A stretch of DNA of 64,000 nt from Opisthocomus hoazin (Eukaryota; Chordata; Aves; Opisthocomiformes; Opisthocomidae), in NCBI RefSeq assembly GCF_030867145.1, contig NC_134415.1, positions 12,378,417 to 12,442,416 of the forward strand, given 5' to 3'. A model generated the notes under the pieces. It ran no database searches and was not told the DNA's origin. It saw only the letters and a program-made list of their open reading frames with translations. The translations under genes were made by a program, and so were the position numbers. Below, one piece after another: positions 22,901-34,571 of this stretch (the stretch's first letter is position 1; each line of letters begins with the position of its first letter).

Positions 22901-25869
22901 CTGGAGTCACAGCGAGCGGTTTCAGGTGGAGCAACAGGTGAAACCCTGAGGGAAGAGGATGCCTCGTGGTGCATGGACATGGCTGCATGGACATGGCTCC
23001 TCAGCCAGCGGCCGCAGCCTGTCGAGTGACTGCTTCCACGTGAGAGGACTGCAAACCACTCGTCAGGAGATGAGACCAAGTCCTTGTTGTTTTGCTTGTG
23101 CATGGGGATGATGTGGAAGCAGGTGATGAAAGGCTGAGGGAGCTGGACTTGTTCAGCCTGAAGAAGAGAAGGCTGAGAGGGGACTTTATAACTGCTTATA
23201 AATGTCTCAAGGGTGGGTGTCAGGAGGATGGGGCCAGACTCTTTTCAGTGGTACCCAGCGACAGGACAAGGAGCAATGGGCGCAAACTGAGGCACAGGAA
23301 GTTCCGTCTGAACATGGGGAAGAACTTCTTCCCTCTGAGGGTGACGGAGCACTGGAACAGGCTGCCCAGGGAGGTTGTGGAGTCTCCTTCTCTGGAGACA
23401 TTCAACACCTGCCTGGACGCGGTCCTGTGCAGCCTGCTGTAGGTGACCCTGCTTCGGCAGGGGGGTTGGACTAGATGACCCACAGAGGTCCCTTCCAACC
23501 CCGAACATTCTGTGATTCTGTCCGCGGGGAACACCGATGACATTGTCAGTGGGGGTTTCCATGCTCGCCCACAGACCCGGTGGCTGCTGGGCGCTTGCCA
23601 CCCCTGTTGGCGCAGCTGGGCGTGTGTCACGGTGACTTGCCTCACAGAGTTGTTAGCCCTCCACAAATAGTTAAATTATTAAATAATACTCCAAAATCTA
23701 CTTTGTCCAAGTAGAATACCTTTACAAAACAAAGAAAAAAGTTTAAAAATAGTCTGTAAAGATTTTAGTTGGTACCGTTGCACACACAGTGCTGAATGGA
23801 CGAAGGGTTTGAATGAGCGAAGGCAAATTCTCACACTGTCTTTAACAAAGAGTGAATAGCAGAAAGATGTGCGGACATTCCTGCGGTGCAGCCACCTCAG
23901 CACTGACCCACGGCATCTTGAGGCCTTTTCCTGCGTGGGTTTTCACTCCTGCTTGTGGCGCCAGCCTGCATTTGCAGGGGTGTTTGTCAGGTGGGAAATG
24001 CGAGTTGTAGTCGAGCTGGGAGACTTGGGGGGTGCACAAGCCGGTGTGGGCATCTCTGAAATGAAAAACGTGTTTGTCCGTTCACAGTTGGGTTTGCGAA
24101 TGGCACATGTAGTGGCCGTTTGAAAGTTAAATAGAAAACTGGTAGATATAAGCTAGGGTAGGTTATAGATGTGAGACAGAGCATGAAGTAGTTTGAGTAA
24201 TTTTCACCAGCAGGTTTATTTAAAAACTTACGTGTTGTATATAGAAGAATTTCTGTGCACAGCCCCTGCCTATACTTAGGATTAGGTTGAAAACTACTGG
24301 TTTATAAATGTTTATATTCAATGTGTAAGATTCTTTACTACATGCACATTGTCCAGTAATTTCACTTTTTTTAGAGCACATTTGCCTTTTCAGATATTAA
24401 AATTACGTGGCATAACTAACTGTGTAATTGATTGTAACCTTACCTGTTGTGATGTGTGTTGGCTTTGAACAAAGGTCCTGGATTCTTAAGGGTTTTCTCC
24501 ATTCCTTTTTGGGGGAATGTAAAGGAAAAAATGAAATAGTTCTTTCATAATATTCAGTAGAAAGAATGGATCAACAGGTTCGTACAAAATTATGTCGCCT
24601 ATACCAACAGTCAACTCTTCCGAAACCATTCCTGGTACAGCTCTGTGTGTTCACTTTTGCTTAGATATAACCCTGGAAGTAGGAAATCCTGAAGTGTTTA
24701 TTTTTGCCTACTAAGACAACAACTCAGTTTTACAATGGAGTTGGCATCATAGACTTACACAAAAGTAGTTTTTTAAATTTATAGTGTGTCTTTTTTTTTT
24801 TTTTTCTTTCTCACAGTCCTTTAAACTCCTAGGATTTCTTGATGTTCAAAGTGTCCCATGTGCACGAGAATCAGTGCTGTATGGCTCCCTAGGATCTTTT
24901 GTTGTGGGTCTTGGATATTTTTTAGCAACTAGTAAGTACTTATTCCTTCTGTATTTTGTATATTTATTTGCAAGGATAAATTAATTCCTATTTGCTGTTA
25001 GGTTTTATTAATAATGGCAAGTCATCCGAGATTTTTTTCTCTTGATTTTTTGGAGGATTTTTGTTTTTCTTTCAGGTAGAGTTAGAAGATCTTGTGACTT
25101 TGCAGTTGGTGGCTTTATTTGCACAATGTTAGGATACTGGTATGTAAAACACTTCTCGAATTTTGACAGACCTGTGTTGGCTGCTTTGTACAACATGATC
25201 CCCATGTGACCTTTCACACCGTTTTTGAAACTCCATGACAAACTTGCCTAGCAAAGCGTCCTCTTCCTTCTCCCTGAAATACTTCTTTATTTTAAGGGAA
25301 AAGGGTTCAATGCCTTTCAATTCTTATATTAAATATTTTTTTTTTAATTTGTTACTGTTTCTTGAATCCTAAGAGATGAAACCACCCAGTTACTTCCGTC
25401 TTTCTTAAGTCTTTTATTTTTTGCTTAACACATGCCATCCTTCTGTCCTAATTACAAAGCAAGCATACTAAATGGTCAGGAAATTAAGATCCAAATTACA
25501 GAAATCGGTGTCTTTCTATTGGACTGTATGTCCCCGCTCCTCAGTGGCTGCATAATGTTTGCCTGAAAGAAATAGTAGTTACCCTTGTATTTTCATTATG
25601 CATTCCTGATGAATTTTACTAGCATTATTATATGTGGGTTTCAACTTTTCAACTGGCTGAATAACTCTAACTTGATGCTGTCACACATATAAAGCAGGGA
25701 ATTGTGTTTTCTTTTCATCCCCTCTAGGGTTTACTGCAGGTACAACTTGGCCCAACAAAGGATCCGACAAAGAATGATTAAAGAAGGAATGAGAAACAAA
25801 ATTGTATTTGAAGGCAGTTCTTTTGATCCAGAAAGAAAACAAACTGGCAATGAAAGAAGCGATTCATAG
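22665..25869 (+). CDS. COX20: COX20, cytochrome c oxidase assembly factor (4 exons)
   Basis: Spliced exons 22665-22697, 24817-24931, 25076-25139 and 25728-25869 join in phase to give 117 aa plus TAG (human is 118 aa). The start ATG sits in ATCATGG, a good Kozak context. The conserved LLGFLDV block is at residues 15-21 and PCAR at 25-28. Two hydrophobic segments at about 31-49 and 57-73 are separated by the short loop SRVRRSCD; the C-terminal tail is basic and charged ([14 protein letters not shown], then DPERK). This is the two-pass inner-mitochondrial-membrane protein that chaperones newly made COX2 (MT-CO2) with SCO1/SCO2 during complex IV assembly. All three introns have GT-AG ends. Identification is by recognised family sequence and by synteny with HNRNPU. 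It shows no break. Confidence 0.97.
23117..23522 (+). mobile_element. CR1 LINE 3' tail inside COX20 intron 1
   Basis: Same strand as COX20. It carries the open reverse transcriptase C-terminus ([18 protein letters not shown] … [18 protein letters not shown]) and the 3' end 'GGGGTTGGACTAGATGACCC' … CATTCTGTGATTCTGT. It is 5'-truncated at about 23117. It lengthens the 2.1 kb intron but disrupts no splice site. Confidence 0.95.
24817..24931 (+). CDS. COX20: COX20 coding exon 2
   Basis: The acceptor follows a long T tract (24791-24810) ending TCTCACAG. It encodes LLGFLDV and the first membrane segment. The donor is CTA|GTAAGT, leaving one base (phase 1). Confidence 0.96.
25076..25139 (+). CDS. 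COX20: COX20 coding exon 3
   Basis: Acceptor TTTCTTTCAG|GTAGAG; encodes the loop RVRRSCD and most of membrane segment 2. The donor is ACTG|GTATGT, phase 2. Length is 64 bases. Confidence 0.95.
25728..25869 (+). CDS. COX20: COX20 coding exon 4 with stop
   Basis: Acceptor CCCCTCTAG|GGTTTAC; completes the W of GYWVYC and encodes the charged C-terminal tail to TAG at 25867-25869. The 3'UTR runs on to about 26495. Confidence 0.96.
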
Positions 25870-26472
25870 CCTGCTGTAGAGGAATCTGTGGTCTAACGCA
25901 GCTTTGGGAGAAGGTGGTCCAAAAATGGCAGTATTCCCTGTAAATGTGCGAGGTGCCCAAAACTGATAAATCATGCTGGTTTGCCTGGCCAATCCGAGCA
26001 AGAAATTCATAGCGACTCCGTTAAGTCGGTATACAAGCCTTTCTTTGTTTCACATGCGTATGTTTGTATGTGTGTGACTACCTACAGGGTTAGGAATGAC
26101 CTCCTGTTAAACATCTGGGAACTGAGGTGTTCTGTTGCAGGGTCTCAGAGGATTAATGGTGGTGTTTGGGGACGGCTTTAACTTCCATTATGAACAGAAT
26201 GGTTCGTTTTAGCAAGTTGTAATTACATTTAACTACAGGAAAAAATATTCATCTGCTGTTCTCTGAGTAAATGTATCCTTTGGTGGTACTGTATGTAAAT
26301 TGTGCTGTTCGTAAAATGGGAATATTTGAACAGCAGGTGAAGGCTTTGCTTGTGCAGGGTGGGTGGTATCCATACCCTTTGTAGGATTTCTGCTGCAGAA
26401 TCACTTCAGATAATTTATATACACTGTGAAGTTGAAAGGTTTCCATTTTTGTTCTGTCTGTGCAAAACTAAG

Positions 26473-26478
26473 AATAAA
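26473..26478 (+). promoter_or_regulatory. COX20 poly(A) signal AATAAA
   Basis: The first AATAAA downstream of the COX20 stop, giving a 3'UTR of about 620 bases. Usage is inferred. Confidence 0.7.
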
Positions 26479-26499
26479 ATCACACTTCAGAAGCAGCCT

Positions 26500-28478
26500 A
26501 AGCTGTGCAAGTAGCTAATCTTTTGACTTGATTGAAGATCTTGCTCTTCTATTTAAGACATTTCCTTACAGTTGGTGGAATAATAATTTACGTTATTTGT
26601 AAGTAGCAGTGGTCAGTAGCTTTTTTTTAAAAAAAAGGCTTGTTCTTCTTGTGTATTTCACTGTACATTTTCAGTTAAAAGAAATACCACTATCTAATTT
26701 CAAGGAAACCATCTTACTTGCAAATACAGCATTGGATCTAATTGCATATTTATAAAAAGAAGGGTGGCATGATACTCCTTGCTTGCTTCTGCCTACGCCG
26801 GTGACACAACGTATTTACCTTCTTTCACAAAATGATCTGTAGTATATCATGCTGTAAGCACTTTTTGCTCTAAAGGCGTTCACTGAGCAAAAATAGCCCT
26901 TTCCCCCCACCCTGTGCTTGGTCTGAGATAGTTTGTGATCTGTTGTTAAGTTAGGGGGAAGGTTCGGAATCCAGGTGCTTATTTAATTTGGAAATGTACA
27001 TGAAAGCACTAAACAAACATGCTATATACACTAAGAGAAATGAACTTTTACCCTCTGTGGATTAGCCTCTTGCAAGAAGAAAACAAACCTGTATACTTTC
27101 CTTTTTTTCCTCTATTCCCCCCTGTTTCTTCTGGAGGAAACAGTAAAGGTAAATTTTAGGGAGGCCGTTGAGTTCAGTAGTTTCATATAAAAAGTCTCCA
27201 GAAAACGTTAGTGCAGTGAAACACTTTCTGTCCTGCTGCAAAATCTAAGCCGGGCAGTTAACTGGTAGCTAACTCTAAATCAGAAGAGAGAAATGTTTCC
27301 CTCGGTTCTGTGCTGGGGGGAGGGAGGCTCCTTCCCTTTGGATGGGGCAGGAGCTGCTGCCTCGTAACGCCCGCGCAGCGGCCGCAGGAAGCGGCGTGAG
27401 CCGTGGGTCAGGGCTTGGCAGGCTCCTCGTGGTACCTGGTGGAGTTCTTTCCTGTCTGACCTAAGCCAAGGAGCCACAGCTGAAGCAGGGGGTCTGCTGG
27501 CTGCGAGGTCAGAGTTCCGCTGAGGAGCTGGGAGACAAAAGCGTGCAGGTGAGAATTTACTCTTGGGCAAAGAGCAGTTGTAGAGGAAACAGAATGCTGC
27601 TTTGTAGTGACAGCAAAGAAGTTAGCGTGCGCATGATGGCACCCTTCAGAGCGCACGAGTACTTCCACGACGTCAAGAAAAAAGCAGAAGCGTCACAAAA
27701 CTCTGCAAATGAAAAAACGTGGGGAAAACTGCAGCATCAGATCCTCTCCGGTGTTAACTGCGGGCGGCTTAAGCTGCTGCATTTAGAGATCCTGGCTCAG
27801 CAGCAGCTTAACTACGGTGTTAGCAACTCTGGCCAGTAACTACGCAATCCGAGATGTGCCTGCGCTGCGCAGATCACCCTTCTGCCTCGGCGCAGAACGC
27901 GAAAGGAGCGTGCCAGATGTGAACTGAAGAAATGGGGCGAGAGGCAACGCGCAGGCGGTCTGGCCGACGCGTCCGAGCTCCGTGACGTGGTTATGTGGTG
28001 GAGGGGAGGTGGAGTGGAGCCAAGGGGCAGTCGGAGGCTCTGCTGAGCGGGGCGGGGGGCTGTGAGCAGGGCTGGGGTGGCCTGAAGGGAGGGCCCGCAG
28101 GAGCAGAGGGAAGAATGCTCGTGGTTAAACGTGCAGGGGGGGAACCAGAAGCCTGACGTCATTCCCCACAGCGCCGGCTCCAGCTGCTGCTGCGCCAGCT
28201 GTGGAGAGTGGAGCACAGCTGGCGGGGGGGTTCCAAACCCATGCTGGAAGGGGGAGGGACAGCACTAAACACCCAAATCTCAAAGGTGTTTGTTGTCACA
28301 AATTAGGGATATGTTCCCAAGAAAACTGTAGTAACTTAATAGAAGTAATTTTAACATTTTTAAAAATTTCCTAACTTTTTTTCAGATTAGTGAGCCATAT
28401 CCCTGTTAATGCTAATTTTTTACATTGAAGTTGTCGGTGGCAACACGTAGCGTGCATCTGTGGTTTATTACCGGACTT
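26500..28478. other. COX20 downstream flank, no gene recognised
   Basis: AT-rich to 27.2 kb, then G+C-rich with overlapping open frames on both strands at 27.3-28.2 kb that look compositional. Nothing recognisable. Confidence 0.45.
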
Positions 28479-28737
28479 AGAATCATAGAATCATTAAGGT
28501 TGGAAAAGACCTCTAAGGTCATCAAGTCCATCCGTCAACCCAACACCACCATGCCTGCTAAACCATATCCCAAAGTGCCACATCTACAGGTTTTTTGAAC
28601 CCCTCCAGGGATGGGGACTCCACCACCTCCCTGGGCAGCCTGTTCCAATGCCTGACCACTCTTTCAGGAAATAAATTTTTCCTAACATCCAATCTAAACC
28701 TCCCCTGGTGCAACTTGAGGCCATTATTATTGATATC
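28479..28737 (-). mobile_element. CR1 LINE 3' tail, older subfamily
   Basis: Its + face begins 'AGAATCATAGAATCATTAAG' then 'GGTCATCAAGTCCATCCGTC'. On - it reads [20 protein letters not shown] then [18 protein letters not shown]. It pairs in type with the copy at 7.9-8.2 kb. Confidence 0.94.
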
Positions 28738-28937
28738 TTTAAGTATTATCGCCAAGGACAGACACGATAGTTCTTGCCGTATCGAGGTTCGGAATATTCC
28801 TCAAAACTTACCAATCAGTTACTGGAAAGTAAGAGAAATTAATTGTGAAGATGTTTGGTTTTCAGCCCTCTGAATGAGCCTTAACGAGGAGAGAAGGAAG
28901 TATAGCAACTTTAAGCTGTAACATTGCTAAAATCCCG

Positions 28938-28943
28938 TTTATT
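28938..28943 (-). promoter_or_regulatory. Candidate - strand poly(A) signal
   Basis: AATAAA on the - strand just downstream of the stop codon at 28988. It supports, without proving, a transcript ending near 28920. Confidence 0.4.
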
Positions 28944-28987
28944 TTACTGGCAGTTACACTCCTTGGTCTCTGAACTGTGGCTGACGA

Positions 28988-29351
28988 TCACACGTAGTTT
29001 TTATCCGTGAAGTCAACAAAAGCCTCCCTTACAGCAATCTGAACCTCCTCCGAAACAGGCCGCCAGGTCTGCAGCCCCGCTCCCGCAGCGGCGATGCTCC
29101 TGGGGAAGGCAGGAGAGGCAGGGGAGGCAGTGGCAGCTGTCACCCCAAACCCGTCGCTCATGTCCCGGCCCAAGCAGAGATTTCTGGGAGACGCCGCTGG
29201 CTTCTCGCTGCGCTTTGCAGGCTTCCAGGCTGTTTCGTGTGTTGCCACCACCACCCCCTCCGAGTCAAGGGTCACCTCCTGGCCAGAACTGGAGAGCCTG
29301 GCTTTTGGTAGGGTGACTTTTCGGGGCGGGGGGGAGGTACGTTTGTTATTT
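28988..29351 (-). CDS. Candidate last coding exon of an unidentified - strand gene
   Basis: On the - strand an acceptor-like sequence (T-rich stretch ending TTACACCAG) at 29352 opens a 364-base frame of about 120 codons, ending …DFTDKNYV and TGA at 28988-28990. AATAAA follows 45 bases later (28938-28943), so the arrangement looks like a true 3' terminal exon with a very short UTR. Residues are varied rather than low-complexity: a basic/proline start (KRTSPPPRK), a middle with VVVATHETAWKPAKR, and an amphipathic end (WRPVSEEVQIAVREAF). I do not recognise the family. The phase 2 acceptor does not join simply to the exon-like ORFs at 30.5 or 31.1 kb. It could be a lineage-specific gene, a decayed gene or chance. 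Confidence 0.35.
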
Positions 29352-29624
29352 CTGGTGTAAGCAGCCCAGGTAACAACGAAGCACTGCGTGAGCTCCCTTG
29401 TCCTGAGCTCCCAAGCAGAAGGTTTTCTCCAGCTAAGCAGGTGAATTCCCATACTTCTCTCCTTCCCGTATCCAGGCACTTAGCTCAGGAGCTCAGAGGT
29501 TACCGGTGGAAGTTGTTTGGTTTGCTACATTTAAAGTTTGAAACAAATATGTTATTGCCTTGAAAAACTGGCCAAAACAAAGTCTTTACAGTATGTCCAC
29601 ATGATCAAGAAGATGATCTGTTGA

Positions 29625-29996
29625 TTCAAAAGAAGAGAAAGCTGCGAGGGGACCTAATATATACTTACAAATATCTGAAGGGTGGGTGTCAGGAGGATGG
29701 GGCCAAGCTCTTTTCAGTAGTGCCCAGCAACAGGACAAGGGGCAATGGGCACAAACTGAAGCAGAGGAAGTTCCGTCTGAACATGAGGAAGAACTTCTTC
29801 CCTCTGAGGGTGACGGAGCACTGGAACAGGCTGCCCAGGGAGGTTGTGGAGTCTCCTTCTCTGGAGATATTCAAGACCCGTCTGGACAAGGTCCTGTGCA
29901 GCTTGCTGTAGGTGACCCTGCTTCGGCAGGGGGGTTGGACTAGATGACCCATAGAGGTCCCTTCCAACCCTGAACATTCTGTGATTCTGTGATAAT
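29625..29996 (+). mobile_element. CR1 LINE 3' tail, open reading frame
   Basis: The reverse transcriptase C-terminus is open through [19 protein letters not shown] … [18 protein letters not shown] … VLCSLL, followed by 'GGGGTTGGACTAGATGACCC' and CATTCTGTGATTCTGTGA. A T run follows directly at 29998-30009. It is nearly the same as the copy at 3.7 kb in opposite orientation. Confidence 0.95.
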
Positions 29997-30009
29997 TTTT
30001 TTTTTTTTA

Positions 30010-32690
30010 ATTTGAAGTGCCAAGAACTAATTAAATGTCAGAAGTGGAGCTGAGTTTTAATTAATGTGACTCAGGGCCTTGGAACATACATCCTTAAGCT
30101 GAACATGAAAATATTACACTAAGGTGGTATGGCTGTTAAACCCTCAAATGGGGCGGGGGAGTGGGCTGATGGAAAGAAGAAGAGAGAAGCGAAGGTAAAG
30201 CCTTGGCTGAGATCACGCGAGTAAAGTGCAGACCTGTTCATTTTGTCAAATGCTGTTACGAAGAGCAGCAGATGCGCTCTCAGCCAGCATGGCTTCTCTC
30301 CCTGGACAACAGATCCTCATCTCCTACAGATGGCAAGTGGCTTCTGATCGACTCCATGATCTTGGCCTTCAAGCCTGCATGTACATGCACGGCAGGGTTT
30401 TGGAGTTCACCTACAAGCTGTACAACTCTGGCTGATCCTCATGCTTTCCATCAGCCAGGTCAGGAATTCTCACCACCTTTATCTTTCCTGGGTGGCCGAG
30501 CCCCGTGGGAGACATCCTTCTCCACCACCTCATCGCTGTGATGCTTTGCACAGATGCTGCGGAACCAGGATGAGAGATCCACTCAGCCCATTTGCCTGTG
30601 GCTCCTCTGCTGGGCAAATTTGCCATCAGAGTAGGGTGCCCACAGTCCCAGCCAAGAGAACATTCGGGATGCGCTCCTTCAGCAGTTAAAGGGAAGGTAA
30701 CAACCCCTTCCCTGTCAGGAAACCCTCAGGCTCTGCAGGAGATGATAGTAGCAACTTTGCTGAAGATATAAAGCCAATAACTCATTTATTACCAGGCAGC
30801 TCCATTATCGCAAGCAGCTGTTGCAGGAGTCCCTCACAGAGCCAGTATAGAGAAAAAAAATGTCCAGTGGCCAGTTCCTCGAAATAGAGGGAATGACACT
30901 GCTCAGGCCCCCCAAAGAAACCTGGAACTACCAGTGATTATCACATGCTGTGCTTACAATGCAGTCATCCAACATTTAAACGCCTCAAGGGTCACCCGGA
31001 GGCAGCACTGGGAGGCCGGGACAGAACTTACTTGCCTCAGTTTTTTCACTCTGATAGTATCCAAATGCCACGTTCTTCAGTGACCGCCTACTCAGACTCC
31101 CAGGTGGATAAAAAGAGCTCAGCCCTTTCTTCCTCAGTCTCACAAAGTCCCCTTCGGGGGGTTCTGAGGGCTTCTTACCCCCATTGACAAGCACGATGGT
31201 CCTCTCAATCCCAAAAGCCAGTCACCATTCACCATTTCGACTCCACGTTATCTGTATCACCGTTCATCCTGCTCCTGGGGATACCACACATTGACTCCTA
31301 CACCTCTGTCACCCAGGTGTGCACGCCCGAGATTACTTCAGAGGTGCATCTCGAGAGCATCTGAGTGGGTCACAGAGAATGACGCGCCCTTGAGGCCGGG
31401 CAGAGGATGCCCATGTGTGTACATGGAGATGCGCACTCATGGACGCACGTGTAGGCGGACATGGGCGTGCGGCCACACTCCCCCCACTTGGGGAACACTC
31501 TGAGGGGCGTGAGGCTGCGAGACGCCACGAGCTGCTGCCCTGCATTAAACCACGCACTCCTGGCGTGGCAGCACACCCGGCAACGTTTGGAGGAGTTCAG
31601 CTACGGACGCTGCAGCAACGCCGTCCGTCTGCTGGTGACCTCCAGCGGGATCCACGCTAATGGAACGCTGGAGATACAGCCAGTGTCCAGGGAGGAGCTC
31701 GTGCACGCCCTCCCTTCCCCCAGCAGCCTTTCGGTTGCTTGGAGCAGGGTGGTTTTCACTGGTTTGTTCTGGAACTGGAGAAGGACTTGGCACTTGCTGG
31801 ACAATACGCCTTTCAAGGCAGTAAGCAGCCAGAAAAGCAAGCTCATTCCTGAAAACTTCTCTCCTCTTTGTTTTCTGCGCTAGGATCTGCGGAAATAAAC
31901 CATTGGAGTCTCTCATTTCCCTTCCGCGGGTGTTTCCTTAAAGGAAAAAAATAACAAAGGAATGGCCGGCTGCCAGGTCTCGGAGGCACATAAATACCCT
32001 GGGGCTGTGCCGACGCGGCTGCTGAAGCAGCAGCAGCAGCCCCCTCCCGAGAGAGTCCAGCGGCCGGCGCGGAGACACCGGTTTGTTGGAAGCGTCTCCT
32101 GGCCTCCACCTTCCTCTCCACCATGGAGTTTGCCCACTGCTGAGCAGAGCTGGGCGCAGCGTGCTGCCCCGCGGACTGGAGTGCTGGATCACAGCGATCC
32201 CTTCCACCTCCTCCTTCCTTCCAGAGGCGACAGCCCCTGCGTGGCCGCGTATGAGGGCCAGCTTGAGCGCCAGTGGCCCCTGCTCTGGGCCAGAGATACG
32301 TCCCTTCGCCTCGTGGGAAAGGGGCAGGCAATGTCACACGAAAGCTACGACTGAAGGAACGTCCTAGGTCTGGAAACCAAACGCGTTTTGTGACACTAAG
32401 CGTTGCATTCTCTGATACGTAAGTACCGAGAGAGTTCTTCTTGCGCTCTCCCAGCCGCTTTCTCCAGAGTCTCCCGGCGCAAACGGGGGGACTGCACAAG
32501 ACATTTAACTTGCACACAAGTAATTTACATCTAATGCTTCTTTTTGAGATGCTTGGCTTACTGTTTAACAATTTAAGAAATTATTTTTTTTTTAAGAAAT
32601 AACATGATTACAGGGTAGCTGCTTGCATAGTAGAGTGTGCACTGGAGGCTGGGAAGCAGCTGGCTGGACAGCCGCGCTGCGGAGAAGGAC
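30010..32690. other. Gap with exon-like - strand ORFs, no recognised gene
   Basis: Several - strand frames look protein-like and sit beside plausible splice sites: 31032-31240 (…VNGGKKPSEPPEGDF…, donor GCAA|GTAAGT), 30474-30556 (acceptor CTGGTTCCGCAG) and 31545-31916 (acceptor TTATTTCCGCAG near 31889). I could not join them in phase or name them. 31.3-32.35 kb is GC-rich and includes a short CAG run at 32024-32038. Confidence 0.3.
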
Positions 32691-33335
32691 AGGACTTACA
32701 GCGGGCACCAACTCAAGCGTGGGCCAAGAGAGGGATCTCATTGCAAATCAGGCAGCCCACAGCCTGGGCTCCATCAGGAAGCGAGTGACCAGCAAAGCAA
32801 GGGATGTGTTCATCCCCCGGTACGTGACACTGCTGAGGCAGCATGACCAGTGTTGCAGCCCAGCTTTGGGCCTCTTGGTCAATGAGCATGTTGAGAAGCT
32901 GTAGAAGCTCCGGTGAAGGGCTCCTGAGGTGTGCAGGGAGCTCGAGCCATGTCCTCCAGGAAAAAAGCGGAAGGAGTTGAACTTCCTCTGAGGAGGAGCA
33001 GGCTGTGGGGCGAGCTAATAACCACCGATGGTCTGCAGGACAGGTACAGAGATGGAGCCAAACTCCCGTCGGTAGCTGCAGCTGATGTGGCAGGGGCAGT
33101 GGCCACAAACCCCAGCTGGGGAGGGACAGACTGTGCTGCTACGAGGGCAGCGCGCACTGCAACAGGCTGCCCGGAGAGGCTGCGTAATGTCCACCCTTGT
33201 GGGTTTCCAAGCTTCAGGTAGACAACACCCCGGCGGACCCAAGCACCAGTGCTGGTCCCGCCGCAAGCCGGAGGACGGACTGCATCTCCGGAGGGCCTTG
33301 GAACAACATTTCTGCGATTCTGTGACCTGCTGAGA
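32690..33335 (+). mobile_element. Old, decayed CR1 LINE copy
   Basis: On + the order matches CR1: a 'CTCCATCAGGAAGCGAGTGA' type stretch (RT 'SIRNSVASR'), then 'CAACAGGCTGCCCGGAGAGG' (NRLPGEA), and an end with GGAACAACATTTCTGCGATTC. Stops and frameshifts are frequent. It is much older than the 34.6 kb copy. Confidence 0.55.
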
Positions 33336-34571
33336 GATGGAGAATCTGCAAAACCTGAGGCAGAAATTGCCCAGCGCACAGGACCACCCACTTGACTGCG
33401 TCTTTTTTCACTTTCAGGAATCCGGTGCCGGCCGACGCGTCACTGCCGGGCCGGGCTGGAGGCCCCACCGCAGCGGGAGGGCGAAGCGGGGAAGACATGG
33501 CGCGCACCGCATGGGGCTGCCCGGCTTGGGTCCACGGCTCCGCGGTGCACAGCTCACACGCGATGCCGCGCGTGGGCCCGCCTCAGCTAGCTCAGCGATT
33601 GCTGAATCTCGTTTCTCAGCGCAGTGTGAGACAACCCCCAGTGTCATTTCTTTTCAGAAAAAACTAGGACAGTAAACCCCTCCAACCAGGCTTCCTCATT
33701 TCCTCCCCCCATCTCCTACTACCTTCTGAACACACAGACAAAAGTCCCTTTATAATACAAGGGCTTATCTTGTCTTCTTGCTCAACAGTCCCATGGGGCT
33801 GAAAGTTCAGCAGAGACTAAAAAAGAGAATTGAGCTTTTCCTCGTAAACAGTCGCTGGTATTTTAAGCGTGTGTTGACATCCAGGGACATCTTCAGTACT
33901 ATTCTGGTCCTTTTTATTTTCCAACTCTCCTGGGCATCTGCACGGTTTCAGAGCTCCACCAGTGCTCCTTGCCAGCACAGACCTCCCTATGTCTGAGGCA
34001 AACCAGTTTTTGCTAGAACTTGGTGGAAAACCTCTGGAGCACAGAGCGGCAGAAGAATTAATACAGGCTGATGTGACATAAACGAGGGTCACCCTCGGAC
34101 CAGAAAACACGTACTTGCATTTTCACGCCATGTCAGGTATCAGCGGTGTCCTGGTGGGCAGCCAGCCGATCCCAGCCAAGGGAGAGTTAACACAGCAAAG
34201 CAAGTGCCCTGTCAGCCCTCCCGTGCTTCCCAGGTCGCCGATCCCCAAATCGCTGTTTGGTGTCAACTGATCTGCCCTTGACTACCAAGTGGTGAAACTT
34301 ATGTGAGCGTGAAAACGTTGGCTGAGCTGTCTTGCCCATAGTTTCAATTTCAGTAACTTTTAGGACCAAAATTACTCTGCAGATCGGAGATTGTCCACTA
34401 AACCAGAAGAGAGCACAAAAAGCTTGCTCTAAAGTAACATTTGTCTGTCAAGTCACCCGCCTGAGTAAGTGTGTTACAAGTTTTTTTACATTTGCCTTCG
34501 TTTTTTCTCCTTTCATGTTGACAACGTGTTTAGCATTTAGCATGTTTTCTAAGCTGCAGCTGAGTTTGATC

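Noticed and set aside
23202-23474. Alternative frames across the COX20 intron 1 repeat
   Set aside because: Shadow frames of the CR1 tail.
30226-30435. + frame read as a DESI2 or other known exon
   Set aside because: No residue match to DESI2 or to any family I recognise, and no convincing splice sites.
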